Shown in pieces: positions 25,067-34,666 of a stretch of DNA of 61,134 nt. The translations under genes were made by a program, and so were the position numbers. Each line of letters begins with the position of its first letter. The stretch's first letter is position 1. Source of the stretch: Veillonella sp. (lineage in GTDB: Bacteria > Bacillota > Negativicutes > Veillonellales > Veillonellaceae). Below the pieces are notes generated by a model. The model was not told the origin of the DNA. It did not search any database and saw only the letters and a list, made by a program, of their open reading frames with translations. The stretch spans positions 1 through 61,134 of the forward strand of contig NZ_SVCB01000041.1 of the NCBI RefSeq assembly GCF_015058545.1, written 5' to 3'.

Positions 25067-26287
25067 ATGAAACAAACAATAACTTTAGATACACAATCTC
25101 ACGGCGTTACCTACGCCAAAGGCTTTGAAGCCATCGGCATCCAAGCAGGTCTCAAGAAAAGCGGCAAACACGATTTAGCCCTTATCTATACTAAACAAAA
25201 AGCGGCTGTAGCCGGCACTTTCACCCAGAATAAAGTGGCCGCCGCGCCGGTCTATGTATCAAAAGAAACGGTTGCTACCGGCACGGCGCACGCCATCATT
25301 TCCAACTCCGGTTGCGCCAATGCCTGCACCGGTCCGCAAGGCTTAAAAGATGCGCATACCATGGCGTATCACACAGCCCAAGCCTTAGCTTGCGATCCTA
25401 CCGACATCATCGTGGGCTCTACCGGTATCATTGGTCAACAATTACCTATCCACGACATCGTAAAAGCCATTCCAAACCTCGTAGACTCCTTATCCGAGGA
25501 TGGCAGTGAACTGGCCGGCAAAGCCATTTTAACAACCGACACATACTCCAAAACGGCCTCAACCCATTTCACCATCGACGGCCAAACCATTCACATGGGC
25601 GCCATCGCTAAAGGCTCCGGCATGATTCGGCCTAACATGGCAACCATGCTTTGCTACATCACCACCGATATCGCCATTACGCCGACGCTTTTGCAAAAAG
25701 CCTTACACGCCTGTGTCGATAAATCCTTCAATATGATTTCCGTGGACGGCGACATGAGCACCAATGATATGGCCATCGTCCTCGCCAATGGGGCTGCGGG
25801 CAACAAACCGATTACCGAAGAAAACGAAGATTTCGAACTTTTCCAAGAAGCCCTCATGGCTATCACCGTATCCTTGGCTAAGCAAATCGCCGCTGACGGC
25901 GAAGGGGCCAGCAAATTTATCACCATTGATATTAAAGGGGCAACCGATTTTGAAAGTGCCAAAACAGTGGGCATGTCCATTGCCAATTCGCCACTCGTAA
26001 AAACCGCCTTCTTCGGCGAAGATCCTAACTGGGGTCGGCTCATCTGTGCCGCCGGCTATGCAGGCGTACCAATGAATCCGGCCACTACAGTTTTAAAAAT
26101 CGGCGGTGTTACCATTTTTAAAAACGGCATGGGCGCTGTGTATAATGAAGCAACGCTCAAACAAATCATGAACGAACACGATATTACGGTCACCGTTGAG
26201 CTCAACGAAGGCGATGCGAACGCCACTGTTTGGACCTGTGACCTCACCTATGACTATGTTAAAATCAACGGTGAATATCACACCTGA
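25067..26287 (+). CDS. argJ: Bifunctional ornithine acetyltransferase/N-acetylglutamate synthase
   Basis: 406 residues. An N-terminal-nucleophile enzyme that self-cleaves before the Thr of the MATML motif (KGSGMIRPNMATMLCYITTD). It recycles the acetyl group from acetylornithine to glutamate, giving the cyclic pathway; no argA or argE is seen. Start 25067 follows TTAGGAGG by eight bases; an upstream in-frame start overlapping argC is rejected. A TGEN-type substrate motif is represented by NPLVKTAFFGEDPNWGRL. Confidence 0.97.
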   Translation: MKQTITLDTQSHGVTYAKGFEAIGIQAGLKKSGKHDLALIYTKQKAAVAGTFTQNKVAAAPVYVSKETVATGTAHAIISNSGCANACTGPQGLKDAHTMAYHTAQALACDPTDIIVGSTGIIGQQLPIHDIVKAIPNLVDSLSEDGSELAGKAILTTDTYSKTASTHFTIDGQTIHMGAIAKGSGMIRPNMATMLCYITTDIAITPTLLQKALHACVDKSFNMISVDGDMSTNDMAIVLANGAAGNKPITEENEDFELFQEALMAITVSLAKQIAADGEGASKFITIDIKGATDFESAKTVGMSIANSPLVKTAFFGEDPNWGRLICAAGYAGVPMNPATTVLKIGGVTIFKNGMGAVYNEATLKQIMNEHDITVTVELNEGDANATVWTCDLTYDYVKINGEYHT

Positions 26288-26385
26288 TACAACTATAACC
26301 GCGTTACCAACCTAATCACATCAGCGTAACGTATCAACCAAACGCAAACTACCAAGCCATCGAACCTATCGGAAAGGAGCCTCCT

Positions 26386-27339
26386 ATGATTAACGAATTA
26401 AACGCCTTCAATATTGCTACCGTCAACACGCCTGACGAAGTAGCTGCGCACACCACCATCAGTGCTGCCGGCAAAGCATCCATACTCATTGAAGCACTGC
26501 CATACATCCAAAAATTCGCCGGCAAAACCATGGTCATCAAATACGGTGGCAATGCCATGATTAGCGAAGAATTAAAGAACAAAGTAATGCAAGACATCGC
26601 CCTTATGAAGTGCATCGGTATTAAACCGGTCATCGTCCACGGCGGCGGGCCGGATATAACCGCATTTTTAGAAAAAGTGGGTAAAACCAGCCAATTTGTA
26701 AACGGTCTGCGCGTCACCGACGCAGAAACGGTAACTATTGCCGAAATGGTATTAGGCGGTAAAATTAACGCTGAAATCGTAAGCCGTCTCAACACCTTAG
26801 GCATCCCCGCCATCGGCCTTTCCGGGAAAGATGCCAACCTACTGATGGCCCATAAAAAATTAGCCGAAGTCCACGAAGCGGGTGGCCAAATCAATCACGT
26901 AGATATCGGTTTTGTCGGTGAAGTAACGAAAGTAAACACTGAGATTATTAACGACCTCTTAGATAAAGGCTATGTACCGGTCATCTCCCCGATTGGGGTG
27001 GGTAAAGGCGAAACGACCTATAACATTAACGCCGATTATGTGGCGGCTGAAGTAGCCGGTGCCTTACAAGCGGAAAAACTACTCATGCTCACCAATACGA
27101 AAGGGATTTATACCTCCCTTGATGACCCGAAGAGCTTCTTATCCAGCATCTTTAAAGCTGACGCTGTCGCCATGATTGAAGACGGCACCATCCAAGGTGG
27201 TATGATTCCTAAAGTGGAAGCCGTTCTACATGCCCTTGAATGCGGCACCAAACGTGTTACCATCATCGACGGTCGCGAACCGCATGCCTTATTGCTCGAA
27301 CTATTTACCAACAAAGGGATCGGCACAGAGATCATTTAA
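26386..27339 (+). CDS. argB: Acetylglutamate kinase
   Basis: 317 residues, amino-acid-kinase family. Phosphorylates N-acetylglutamate, usually the arginine-inhibited step. Core motifs are VIKYGGNAMI, VHGGGPDI, and NINADYVAAEVAGAL. Compared with typical ArgB (about 295) it has a ~25-residue extra N-terminus before KASILIEALPYIQKF; N-terminal extensions in ArgB are associated with the hexameric, arginine-sensitive form. AAAGGAG precedes the ATG. Third gene of the operon. Confidence 0.96.
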   Translation: MINELNAFNIATVNTPDEVAAHTTISAAGKASILIEALPYIQKFAGKTMVIKYGGNAMISEELKNKVMQDIALMKCIGIKPVIVHGGGPDITAFLEKVGKTSQFVNGLRVTDAETVTIAEMVLGGKINAEIVSRLNTLGIPAIGLSGKDANLLMAHKKLAEVHEAGGQINHVDIGFVGEVTKVNTEIINDLLDKGYVPVISPIGVGKGETTYNINADYVAAEVAGALQAEKLLMLTNTKGIYTSLDDPKSFLSSIFKADAVAMIEDGTIQGGMIPKVEAVLHALECGTKRVTIIDGREPHALLLELFTNKGIGTEII

Positions 27340-27352
27340 ATTAACCGAATCA

Positions 27353-27413
27353 CCCCACATTCGGCAGAACCCCACCTTTAGCAGCCCCCCCACCTTTGGC
27401 AGTGCTTCCGAGC
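27353..27413. repeat. 17-bp C-rich tandem repeat between argB and argD
   Basis: Three degenerate copies of CCCCACCTTTGGCAG in the short argB-argD gap, upstream of the argD ribosome site. Confidence 0.6.
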
Positions 27414-27448
27414 GTGCCGCAATTAATCCATGACTAAGGAGGTTCCCC

Positions 27449-28645
27449 ATGAATACAACGGATATTATTAATCACGATAAACAAGACTATTTTCCCGTCT
27501 TTGCCCGGTACGACATCGTCCTCGACCACGGCGACGGCGCTTATTTATACGACACTAACGGTAAAGCCTATTTAGATTATCTCGCCGGCATCGCCGTTAA
27601 CGTAGTCGGTCATAACTATCCACCATTAGTTGATGCTATCGCTACACAAGCCGCTAAAATGATTCACTGCTCCAATTTATACTACACGGAAGTGCAAGCT
27701 GAAGCAGCGGCCAAACTCAAAGCTTTAAGCGGTATGGATAAAGTCTTCTTTGCCAATTCCGGGGCGGAAGCTAACGAAGGAGCTATTAAATTAGCCCGTA
27801 AATACGCCACCGCCAAAGACCCGGAAAAAGTACAAATCATCACCGCCTTACACAGTTTTCACGGTCGTACCTTGGCTACCTTGACCGCCACGGGCCAAGA
27901 AAAATATCATCAAGGCTTTGGCCCCTTGCCGGGTGGTTTTGACTACGTTCCCTTCGGCGACATCGACGCTATCAAGGCAAAAATTAACGACAAAACCTGT
28001 GCCGTCATGCTGGAAGCCATTCAAGGCGAAGGGGGCGTCCATGTTCCCGATGCAAACTATCTAAAAGAAGTAAAAGCCCTTTGTGAGCAACATGACGCCT
28101 TGCTCATTATCGATGAAATTCAAGCCGGTATGGGCAGAACAGGTAAATTCTTCGGCTACGAACACTTCGGTATCCAGCCGGATATCGTAACACTCGCCAA
28201 GGGCCTGGCCGGCGGGGTGCCTATCGGCGCTTTTTTAAGTACCAAAAAGCTAGCCAATACCTTTCATGCTGGCGATCACGGCTCTACCTTCGGTGGCAAT
28301 CCCTTAGCCTGTGCGGCCGCCAATGCCGTACTTACCGCCATAAAAGCGGAAAATCTAATGGCTAATGCAGCCACCGTCGGCGACTATTTAATTGCTCAAC
28401 TAAAAACTTTGCAACAAGCATTTCCGACACTCATTACGGAAGTGCGTGGCAAAGGTCTCCTAGTTGGCATGGAGCTCACGAAACCGGGCCGCGATATTGT
28501 TAACGATTGCCTTGCCAAAGGCCTCATCATCAATTGCACCGCCGGCAATGTCTTGCGCTTTGTACCGCCACTCATTATTACTAAAGAAGACGTAGATACT
28601 TTAATAGCCACATTAAACGAAGTATTACCGGATTACGTCGACTAG
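27449..28645 (+). CDS. argD: Acetylornithine aminotransferase
   Basis: 398 residues, class III PLP aminotransferase. The PLP lysine is in TLAKGLAGGVPIG (about 252), with the preceding Asp in LLIIDEIQAGMGRTG and the phosphate-binding FANSGAEANEGAIKLAR. Makes N-acetylornithine using glutamate. AAGGAGG is nine bases before the ATG. Fourth gene of argCJBDF. Confidence 0.96.
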   Translation: MNTTDIINHDKQDYFPVFARYDIVLDHGDGAYLYDTNGKAYLDYLAGIAVNVVGHNYPPLVDAIATQAAKMIHCSNLYYTEVQAEAAAKLKALSGMDKVFFANSGAEANEGAIKLARKYATAKDPEKVQIITALHSFHGRTLATLTATGQEKYHQGFGPLPGGFDYVPFGDIDAIKAKINDKTCAVMLEAIQGEGGVHVPDANYLKEVKALCEQHDALLIIDEIQAGMGRTGKFFGYEHFGIQPDIVTLAKGLAGGVPIGAFLSTKKLANTFHAGDHGSTFGGNPLACAAANAVLTAIKAENLMANAATVGDYLIAQLKTLQQAFPTLITEVRGKGLLVGMELTKPGRDIVNDCLAKGLIINCTAGNVLRFVPPLIITKEDVDTLIATLNEVLPDYVD

Positions 28646-28755
28646 TTCTAGCTTATATAATCCGACTTATGATTTGAAATGCCTGCACGATAGAATAATG
28701 CTATCGCAGCATTCCGATCGCCGTAAGCCGTCCTAATTATAGAAAGGAGCCTATT

Positions 28756-29682
28756 ATGAAAAAAGGTGACGATTTTATTTCCATCCACGACCTCTCCACG
28801 GAAGAAGTTTGGCAGCTGCTCGACTTGGCTGCCGATTTAAAACAAAAACAAAAAGCAGGCATTCCTCATCCCTATTTACAAGGCAAAACCTTGGGCATGA
28901 TTTTTGAAAAAGCCTCCACCCGTACCCGTGTTTCTTTTGAAACCGGCATTTACCAACTGGGCGGACAGGGACTTTTCTTATCCGGTCGCGATTTACAAAT
29001 CGGCCGCGGCGAACCCATCAAAGATACAGCTCGCGTTCTCTCTCGCTATGTGGATGGCATCATGATTCGTACCTTTGCTCATGATACGGTACTCGAACTG
29101 GCCGAATATGCCAGTGTGCCGGTCATCAATGCCCTTACCGACTTACTCCATCCATGCCAAGCCATGGCGGATATGATGACGGCCATCGAATACAAAGGGA
29201 AAGATTTAAAAGGTAAAAAACTCACCTTTATCGGTGACGGTAACAATATGGCCCACTCCCTCATGTTCGCCTGTGCTAAATTAGGCCTTAACTTTGCCTT
29301 TGCCGGACCTAAAGGGTATGAACCGAATCCAGACATTATTGCCAAAGCCGAAGCGGATGCCAAACAATCGGGCGGCTCTATCGAAATCTTAAACGATCCG
29401 ATGGCTGCTGCTAAAAACGCCGATATTTTCTACACCGACGTCTATGCCAGCATGGGCCAGGAATCGGAATACGAAGAACGGCTGCAGATTTTTAAAGGCT
29501 TCCAAGTTAACAGCCAAGTCCTTAGCACAGCTAATTCAAATCCAATTGTAATGCACTGCTTGCCGGCTCATCGGGAAGAAGAAATCACCGACGAAGTATT
29601 CGAAGCACAGGCTAATGTTATTTTTGACGAAGCGGAAAATCGTCTGCACATGCAAAAAGCCATCATGGCAACCATTATGTAA
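28756..29682 (+). CDS. argF: Ornithine carbamoyltransferase
   Basis: 308 residues. Forms citrulline from ornithine and carbamoyl phosphate. Carbamoyl-phosphate motif STRTR in EKASTRTRVSF (about 53), HPCQ in LLHPCQAMAD, and the ornithine loop HCLPAHR near 270. AAAGGAG precedes the ATG. Ends the operon; its citrulline feeds argGH 15 kb away. Confidence 0.96.
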   Translation: MKKGDDFISIHDLSTEEVWQLLDLAADLKQKQKAGIPHPYLQGKTLGMIFEKASTRTRVSFETGIYQLGGQGLFLSGRDLQIGRGEPIKDTARVLSRYVDGIMIRTFAHDTVLELAEYASVPVINALTDLLHPCQAMADMMTAIEYKGKDLKGKKLTFIGDGNNMAHSLMFACAKLGLNFAFAGPKGYEPNPDIIAKAEADAKQSGGSIEILNDPMAAAKNADIFYTDVYASMGQESEYEERLQIFKGFQVNSQVLSTANSNPIVMHCLPAHREEEITDEVFEAQANVIFDEAENRLHMQKAIMATIM

Positions 29683-29692
29683 ACAAAAGACG

Positions 29693-29732
29693 TGAAACGC
29701 AGGCTGTAACCATCTCCACAACCTGCGTTTCA
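29693..29732 (+). terminator. Hairpin after argF
   Basis: Perfect 11-bp stem TGAAACGCAGG/CCTGCGTTTCA with an 18-base loop but no clear T-run; it may protect or weakly terminate the arg message. Confidence 0.5.
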
Positions 29733-29824
29733 TATCTATGATGAAATATGTATCATAATTCAAGACATGCCATGATGTAAGATCGTGTATTGTAAACCCT
29801 ATCAAAAGTATAGGTTGATAAAAT

Positions 29825-29875
29825 AAACCTCCCCTAGTATACTTAGAACAGGTATAGTAGAGGAGGTTTTTCAAA
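29825..29875 (+). promoter_or_regulatory. Hairpin masking the bioY ribosome site
   Basis: AAACCTCC (29825-29832) pairs with GGAGGTTT (29862-29869), and CTA-g-TATAC pairs with GTATA-g-TAG inside. AGGAGG (29861-29866), the only SD for the ATG at 29875, is in the 3' arm. The inner CTAGTATAC/GTATAGTAG dyad could alternatively be a DNA operator such as a biotin-repressor site. Confidence 0.55.
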
Positions 29876-30438
29876 TGAAAACACGTTTATTATTTCGCGC
29901 CGCTTTAATGATTGCCTTGTTGACGGTAGGCGCACGCATCCAGATTCCATTGCCTTATTTTGATTATTATACGTTGCAGTTTACCTTTGTGCTCTTAGCC
30001 GCGGTCATTTTGCCGCCCCGTTACGCTTGGGGCTCCGTTGCCACCTATGTACTAATGGGTCTTATCGGCATTCCTATCTTCGCCGGCGGCGGTGGTCTCG
30101 GGTACATCGTACGCCCAAGCTTCGGCTATCTCATTGGCTTCATCATTACCGCCGGTGTTTTGGCCGAATTAAAACAGCGTTATAAAATTCACACGCTCAA
30201 AGGCTATTTCGCACTTAACACCATAGGCATCGTTATAACCTATATATTCGGCTTATCCTACAAAATCGCCATTCTAGCCTGGTATTTGAACCAGAGTGTA
30301 CCATTGAGCGATATCTTCTGGGTAGCCTTTGCCTTCGACATTCCGGCCGACTTCATTATGATTGTCATCTTATCAGCAGCGGAAGTTCCTATCGTAAATG
30401 CATTGCAATCCTTAAATCAGCGTACTGCGGCGCATTAA
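29875..30438 (+). CDS. bioY: Biotin transporter substrate-binding subunit BioY
   Basis: 187 residues, about six membrane segments, ECF-type S component. The family motifs are visible: ARIQIPLPYFDYYTLQFTFV and MGLIGIPIFAGGGGLGYIVRPSFGYLIGF. It takes up biotin, alone or with a shared ECF energising module not in this window. The stop abuts a convergent gene. Expression is probably set by the hairpin over its ribosome site. Confidence 0.9.
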   Translation: MKTRLLFRAALMIALLTVGARIQIPLPYFDYYTLQFTFVLLAAVILPPRYAWGSVATYVLMGLIGIPIFAGGGGLGYIVRPSFGYLIGFIITAGVLAELKQRYKIHTLKGYFALNTIGIVITYIFGLSYKIAILAWYLNQSVPLSDIFWVAFAFDIPADFIMIVILSAAEVPIVNALQSLNQRTAAH

Positions 30439-31263
30439 TTACTTCAGCCCCCAAGCCAAGCTGGTCATGCTTAAACTGCCCCATACATAATCATGGGTAT
30501 GAATATCAACCGGCGGCAAGGTAAGCTCTTTTACATCGCCTTCACCTAATACAGCACCAAGGCAGTAGTAGAACGGCGCCAAGTGATCCGGTGATTCAGC
30601 GGCTACGCGAGCCCCTTCAAGGGCTTCCCATTTTAAGGCGCCAACTAAATCATTTTCCTTTTCAGGATTTATCTTAGCAAGTAAGGCTTCCTCGAACGCT
30701 TCCGCTTCGGGGAAGCCTTTATTACCCATATTCGGGTTGATTAAACGCAAATTATGCGCAATGTCGCCACTGCCTAAAATCAAGACACCTTCATCGCGCA
30801 AAACGGATAACGCCTGCCCCATAGCAAACCATTCACGGGCATCAGCTTTATAGTTAACCGATAACTGCACTACCGGAATCTTTGCATCAGGATACATTTT
30901 CAAAAGCAGTGCATAGGCCCCATGATCATAACCGCGGTCTTCTTTCATAGCCACCTGAGCACCCAAACGTTCCTGTATACGTTCGATTAAAGCTTTGGAG
31001 GTTTCTGCAGGATACTGCAATTGATAAATCGGATCAGGGAAACCATACATATCATAAATCATAGCCGGTTTTTCATCCACTTGTACAAAACTGCCGGCCG
31101 TATACCAATGTGCCGAAATCATTAAAATAGCTTTTGGACGCGGGGTAAGATTCGCCAGTGCTTCCCATTCCTTTGTCCAAGGATTATCTTCAATTAAATT
31201 CATAGGTGAACCGTGACCGATAAACAGCACCGGCATTTTAGACGTATTAATTGTTTCACTCAT
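30439..31263 (-). CDS. ygiD: 4,5-DOPA-extradiol-dioxygenase-like protein (YgiD family)
   Basis: 274 residues, LigB fold. Unlike the 14.1-kb relative, the metal ligands are intact: FIGHGSPM at the N-terminus, SAHWYTAG, and DRGYDHGAYALLLKMYP. SGDIAHNLR and HTHDYVWGS further support YgiD. In E. coli and plants this family opens catechol rings such as DOPA; in an anaerobe the physiological role is unclear. GGGAG precedes the ATG; a probable promoter lies 170-200 bases upstream, giving a long leader. Confidence 0.85.
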   Translation of the reverse strand: MSETINTSKMPVLFIGHGSPMNLIEDNPWTKEWEALANLTPRPKAILMISAHWYTAGSFVQVDEKPAMIYDMYGFPDPIYQLQYPAETSKALIERIQERLGAQVAMKEDRGYDHGAYALLLKMYPDAKIPVVQLSVNYKADAREWFAMGQALSVLRDEGVLILGSGDIAHNLRLINPNMGNKGFPEAEAFEEALLAKINPEKENDLVGALKWEALEGARVAAESPDHLAPFYYCLGAVLGEGDVKELTLPPVDIHTHDYVWGSLSMTSLAWGLK

Positions 31264-31595
31264 AGTAAAACTCCCTTTCTTACAGCCCCAAATTCACAAT
31301 CGGATACGTTCCGTCAATGCGTTCTTAAGGGGATAACGGAAAACTAATCATATCTGAAGTACTATTCCCAAACATCTATGCCATCAAAAATTTCCAGCTG
31401 AATGGGAATTACATTCACTTTCATCGTATGACTCTATTATAAGATGTAATTATAATAATTACAAGTATTTTCTTTGTAAAATTTTAAAATACTTAATTTC
31501 AACATGCAAAAAGCCGGCACAGCAGACTATACCGACTGTACCAGCTTTTATATTATGTCGCTAATTACGACCAAAACCTTATTTCGTATTAAAAT
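31264..31595. other. Spacer with ygiD promoter and msrAB terminator
   Basis: A minus-strand TTGTAA-17-TATAAT promoter is at 31464-31436, about 170 bases from the ygiD start. The msrAB terminator is at 31508-31549. Nothing else recognised. Confidence 0.45.
31508..31549 (-). terminator. Terminator of msrAB
   Basis: AAAAGC-x-GG-x-ACAG/CTGT-x-CC-x-GCTTTT imperfect stem; TTTTTG on the minus strand. Confidence 0.7.
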
Positions 31596-32570
31596 TTATA
31601 CTTCTTCATCCAACAATGGCAACCAAGCACCATAGCCTTCTTTGGCCATATCTTCGGCCTTAATAAAGCGCAAGGATTTACTGTTAATACAGTAACGAAG
31701 ACCGCCCAAATCTTCTTTGCCATCTGTGAAAACATGGCCCAAGTGGGAATCCCCATGAGCACTGCGCACTTCGACGCGCGGACGGCCCGGAATCGAAAGA
31801 TCTTCTTTATATACTACCGAATTTGCCGTAATAGGCCGCGAGAATGCCGGCCAACCGCAACCGGAGTTAAATTTAGCGGAGGATATAAAGAGCGGTTCCC
31901 CCGTTACAATATCTACATAAATGCCTTTTTCAAAAAAGTCGTCATATTCACCGGTAAACGGATGTTCCGTCGCACTTTCCTGGGTAATGGCGTACGCATC
32001 ATCACCGATACGATTTCTTAAGGCGTCCTTATCTTCCTTCACATAAGCCGGCAAATCCACCAATGGTTCGTCCGCTTTATATAACGCCACATGGCAATAG
32101 CCATTAGGTTTTTTATCCAAATAATCCTGATGATAGAGTTCCGCATCAAAGAATTGTTCCAGCGGCAACACTTCAACGGCAAATTTTCCTTCCGGATCCA
32201 CCGCTTTAAACAGGCGTTCCACACGAGCTTTATCTGCTTCATCGGTGTAATAAATGCCCGTACGATACTGCGTACCTACGTCGCCGCCCTGCTTATTCAC
32301 AGAATAAGGATCTATAATTCTGAGCAAATGTAGTAAAATTTCTTCCAAGGAAATAATGTGGCGATCATACTCGAGGCGCACCGTTTCCGCATGGCCCGTA
32401 TCATTATGACATACCTCTTCATACGTCGGGTTTTCCGTTTTACCGTTCGCATAACCTACGGCAGTCCCCAAAATGCCGGCTACACGTTTAAAATACGCTT
32501 CTACACCCCAGAAGCAGCCACCTGCCACATAAATTGTTCGTTTATCTGCATAAACACTTTGAATAGCCAT
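31596..32570 (-). CDS. msrAB: Bifunctional peptide-methionine sulfoxide reductase MsrA-MsrB
   Basis: 324 residues. MsrA domain (about 8-160) with catalytic Cys in AGGCFWGVEAYF. MsrB domain (about 190-315) with SGCGWPAFSRPI, RSAHGDSHLGHVF and catalytic Cys in GLRYCINSKSL. Together they repair both S and R methionine sulfoxide stereoisomers. There is no signal peptide, so it is cytosolic, and no paired CxxC zinc motif in MsrB. GAGGT precedes the ATG. It stands with other oxidative-stress genes (OhrR-like regulator, rubrerythrin). Confidence 0.95.
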   Translation of the reverse strand: MAIQSVYADKRTIYVAGGCFWGVEAYFKRVAGILGTAVGYANGKTENPTYEEVCHNDTGHAETVRLEYDRHIISLEEILLHLLRIIDPYSVNKQGGDVGTQYRTGIYYTDEADKARVERLFKAVDPEGKFAVEVLPLEQFFDAELYHQDYLDKKPNGYCHVALYKADEPLVDLPAYVKEDKDALRNRIGDDAYAITQESATEHPFTGEYDDFFEKGIYVDIVTGEPLFISSAKFNSGCGWPAFSRPITANSVVYKEDLSIPGRPRVEVRSAHGDSHLGHVFTDGKEDLGGLRYCINSKSLRFIKAEDMAKEGYGAWLPLLDEEV

Positions 32571-32794
32571 AAATTGACCTCACTTTCTCTTTTAACTCTC
32601 TTTTGTCTCTCATCTCATATAATGCTCTGATTTAACATCATATTACATCATATTGATAACACTATACCATTAAATCAATACGCTGTAAAAGCATAAAACG
32701 AAATAAATCGATATATAAAATGCATTAAACTCTTTAACGTATTGCAACGATTTCAGTTGGTCCTGCCTAACTCAAAATACAGTGCGTGCCTATA

Positions 32795-33997
32795 TTAGAA
32801 AGCATCGGCCGCTTTAACACGGCGTTGATACACTTGGTACGCCACGAACATCAAGAGCACGCCGGTTACCAAGAATACATACTGAATGCCAAAGAATGTG
32901 GTTACACCACTCGCAAAGAGTGGTCCCACCATACAACCGAACTGGTTCGCCGTCGTAGCCATACCGAATACGCGGCCGCGGAACGCCGGTTCTGTATAAT
33001 GAGCTAACGCCGCACTCAACAACGGGTTAACCCCTACGATGAAACATCCTACTAAAATCTGCAAGCTGCCAAACCAGGTAATGCCGAATGGCATACTTTG
33101 TAAAAACAAGAATATACCGGTACCGCAAAGGGCGTAAAATACTGCTTTAAAATAACCCTTACGCTGCCCGAAAGCGGCCCAAATATTAGTTGTTACCGCA
33201 CCGGCCAAACCGCCGACACTCAAGATTGTACCGGCCAAGAGAGCGGCCCCTTCCATCGTCCCTTGCAACTGCCCTACATAAAGCGCCAAAATAGGCTGCA
33301 ACATTAAGATAGCGGCCTGCATAATGAAATACAACCATAATAAATCCGTCAATACTTTACGGCCCTTAACAAAATTCCAATCTTCGCGGAACGAAGTCGT
33401 TTCCACCGGCTGCGCATCGCCCATATGCGGTTCTTTTACAAAGAAGAATACCACCGCACTGGCCACGAATAAAACGCCACCGGCAATGAAAAATACGGGC
33501 CTCATGCCCACAACCGCTTCAATCAAACCACCGAGAAGCGGCCCGATAACATTACCTACGATTAAACCGGTCTGAAAAATCCCCAAGGCCGTGCCCGTTT
33601 TTTCTTTCGGCACACTAAGGGAGACCATGGTCATGGCCGCCGGCATAAAGCCGTTGGCAAAGCCCATCAACGCACGGGTCGCAAACAATTGCCACGCATC
33701 TTGCACAAAACCCGTTAAAATATAAGAAATACCAATTAAAATACCGGCACGAATGGCCATGAGCTTCTTACCCTTCGTGTCCGCCATGCGCCCCCAAATC
33801 GGAGCCATGACGCCGGCTACAAAAAACGTAATGGAAAAGACAACGCCGGACCAAATAGCCACGCTATCGTGGCCCACACCCAATTCCAACAAATATACCG
33901 GCAAAAACGGTATCAACATCGTATAACATATGGATAAACCCGTCATACAACCGGTTAACAGCCATACGTTGCGCATTCCGCCTCTCGCATCTGCCAT
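32795..33997 (-). CDS. MFS drug efflux transporter (MdtG-like)
   Basis: 400 residues, twelve predicted membrane segments. MFS motif A is visible as GRMADTKGKKLMAIRAG, and an MdtG-like opening as GLSICYTMLIPFLPVYLLELGVG. The start at 33997 (MADARGG) is set by AAGGA just upstream; 14 more codons in frame are unsupported. It follows an OhrR/MarR-type regulator on the same strand, separated by a terminator, which suggests the regulator may govern this pump. Substrates unknown. Confidence 0.88.
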   Translation of the reverse strand: MADARGGMRNVWLLTGCMTGLSICYTMLIPFLPVYLLELGVGHDSVAIWSGVVFSITFFVAGVMAPIWGRMADTKGKKLMAIRAGILIGISYILTGFVQDAWQLFATRALMGFANGFMPAAMTMVSLSVPKEKTGTALGIFQTGLIVGNVIGPLLGGLIEAVVGMRPVFFIAGGVLFVASAVVFFFVKEPHMGDAQPVETTSFREDWNFVKGRKVLTDLLWLYFIMQAAILMLQPILALYVGQLQGTMEGAALLAGTILSVGGLAGAVTTNIWAAFGQRKGYFKAVFYALCGTGIFLFLQSMPFGITWFGSLQILVGCFIVGVNPLLSAALAHYTEPAFRGRVFGMATTANQFGCMVGPLFASGVTTFFGIQYVFLVTGVLLMFVAYQVYQRRVKAADAF

Positions 33998-34114
33998 ATG
34001 ATTCCTTCTTTCTTCAAAAATTGCCCTTCGGCAATTCATTTCACAGTTTTAAAATTTCACAGTTTTAAGGCAACATTTGTTGTCATATACTTATACTTTT
34101 ATTCAAACAAAGCA

Positions 34115-34140
34115 AAGCTCCTTGATCATACTAAAGGAGC
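34115..34140 (-). terminator. Terminator of the OhrR-like gene
   Basis: AGCTCCTT/AAGGAGCT hairpin, then TTTGCTTTGTTTG on the minus strand; it separates the regulator from the MFS gene. Confidence 0.6.
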
Positions 34141-34159
34141 TCACACTAAATAGCTACAA

Positions 34160-34615
34160 TTATACTTTTTGTTCCCGTCCGGTTAGCTGCGCAATCAATT
34201 TGTACAACAGTTTATACATGGTGGTGAATTCTTCATCCGTCAGGTTTACCACCTCAGCCATCGCCTTCGGCACATGGGCTACCCGCTGTTGCAATTCGCG
34301 GCCTTCATCCGTAATGGAAATAATGACGGTTCGTTCATCTTCTTTGGAGCGCGTCCGTGTTAAAAAGCCTTTGGCTTCCATTTTACGCAGTAATGGCGTA
34401 AGTGTTCCCGAATCGAGATATAAATACTCGCCCAGGGACTTTACATTCAAATGGCTGTGTTCCCACAAAACCATCATCACAATATATTGCGTATATGTTA
34501 AATTTAAAGGTTCCAATAACGGCTGATAAGCTCTGACAATCTCCTTCGCACAGGCGTACAAGGGAAAACATAACTGATTCTTTAGAGCCAGTTCCTCTAT
34601 ATTTGTATCTATCAA
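34160..34615 (-). CDS. MarR-family regulator, OhrR type
   Basis: 151 residues. The N-terminal NQLCFPLYACAKEIVRAY matches OhrR proteins, whose Cys in this position is oxidised by organic hydroperoxides. The winged helix (LNVKSLGEYLYLDSGTLTPLLRKME, TRTRSKEDERTVIISITDEG) is complete. No ohr peroxidase gene is in the window, so the partner is elsewhere or is the downstream MFS gene. An OhrR-box-like inverted repeat lies just upstream. Confidence 0.85.
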   Translation of the reverse strand: MIDTNIEELALKNQLCFPLYACAKEIVRAYQPLLEPLNLTYTQYIVMMVLWEHSHLNVKSLGEYLYLDSGTLTPLLRKMEAKGFLTRTRSKEDERTVIISITDEGRELQQRVAHVPKAMAEVVNLTDEEFTTMYKLLYKLIAQLTGREQKV

Positions 34616-34645
34616 GGTTTTTCTCCTTATCTCAATTAATTAGTT

Positions 34646-34666
34646 CACAATATAATTCTATACAAT
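34646..34666. promoter_or_regulatory. OhrR-box-like inverted repeat
   Basis: CACAATATAATTCTATACAAT, thirty bases before the OhrR-like start, resembles the AT-rich TACAATT/AATTGTA operators of OhrR. By-eye match only. Confidence 0.35.

Noticed and set aside
26349..26894. 181-codon minus-strand ORF within argB
   Set aside because: Antisense shadow of a strongly conserved coding gene; no ribosome site.
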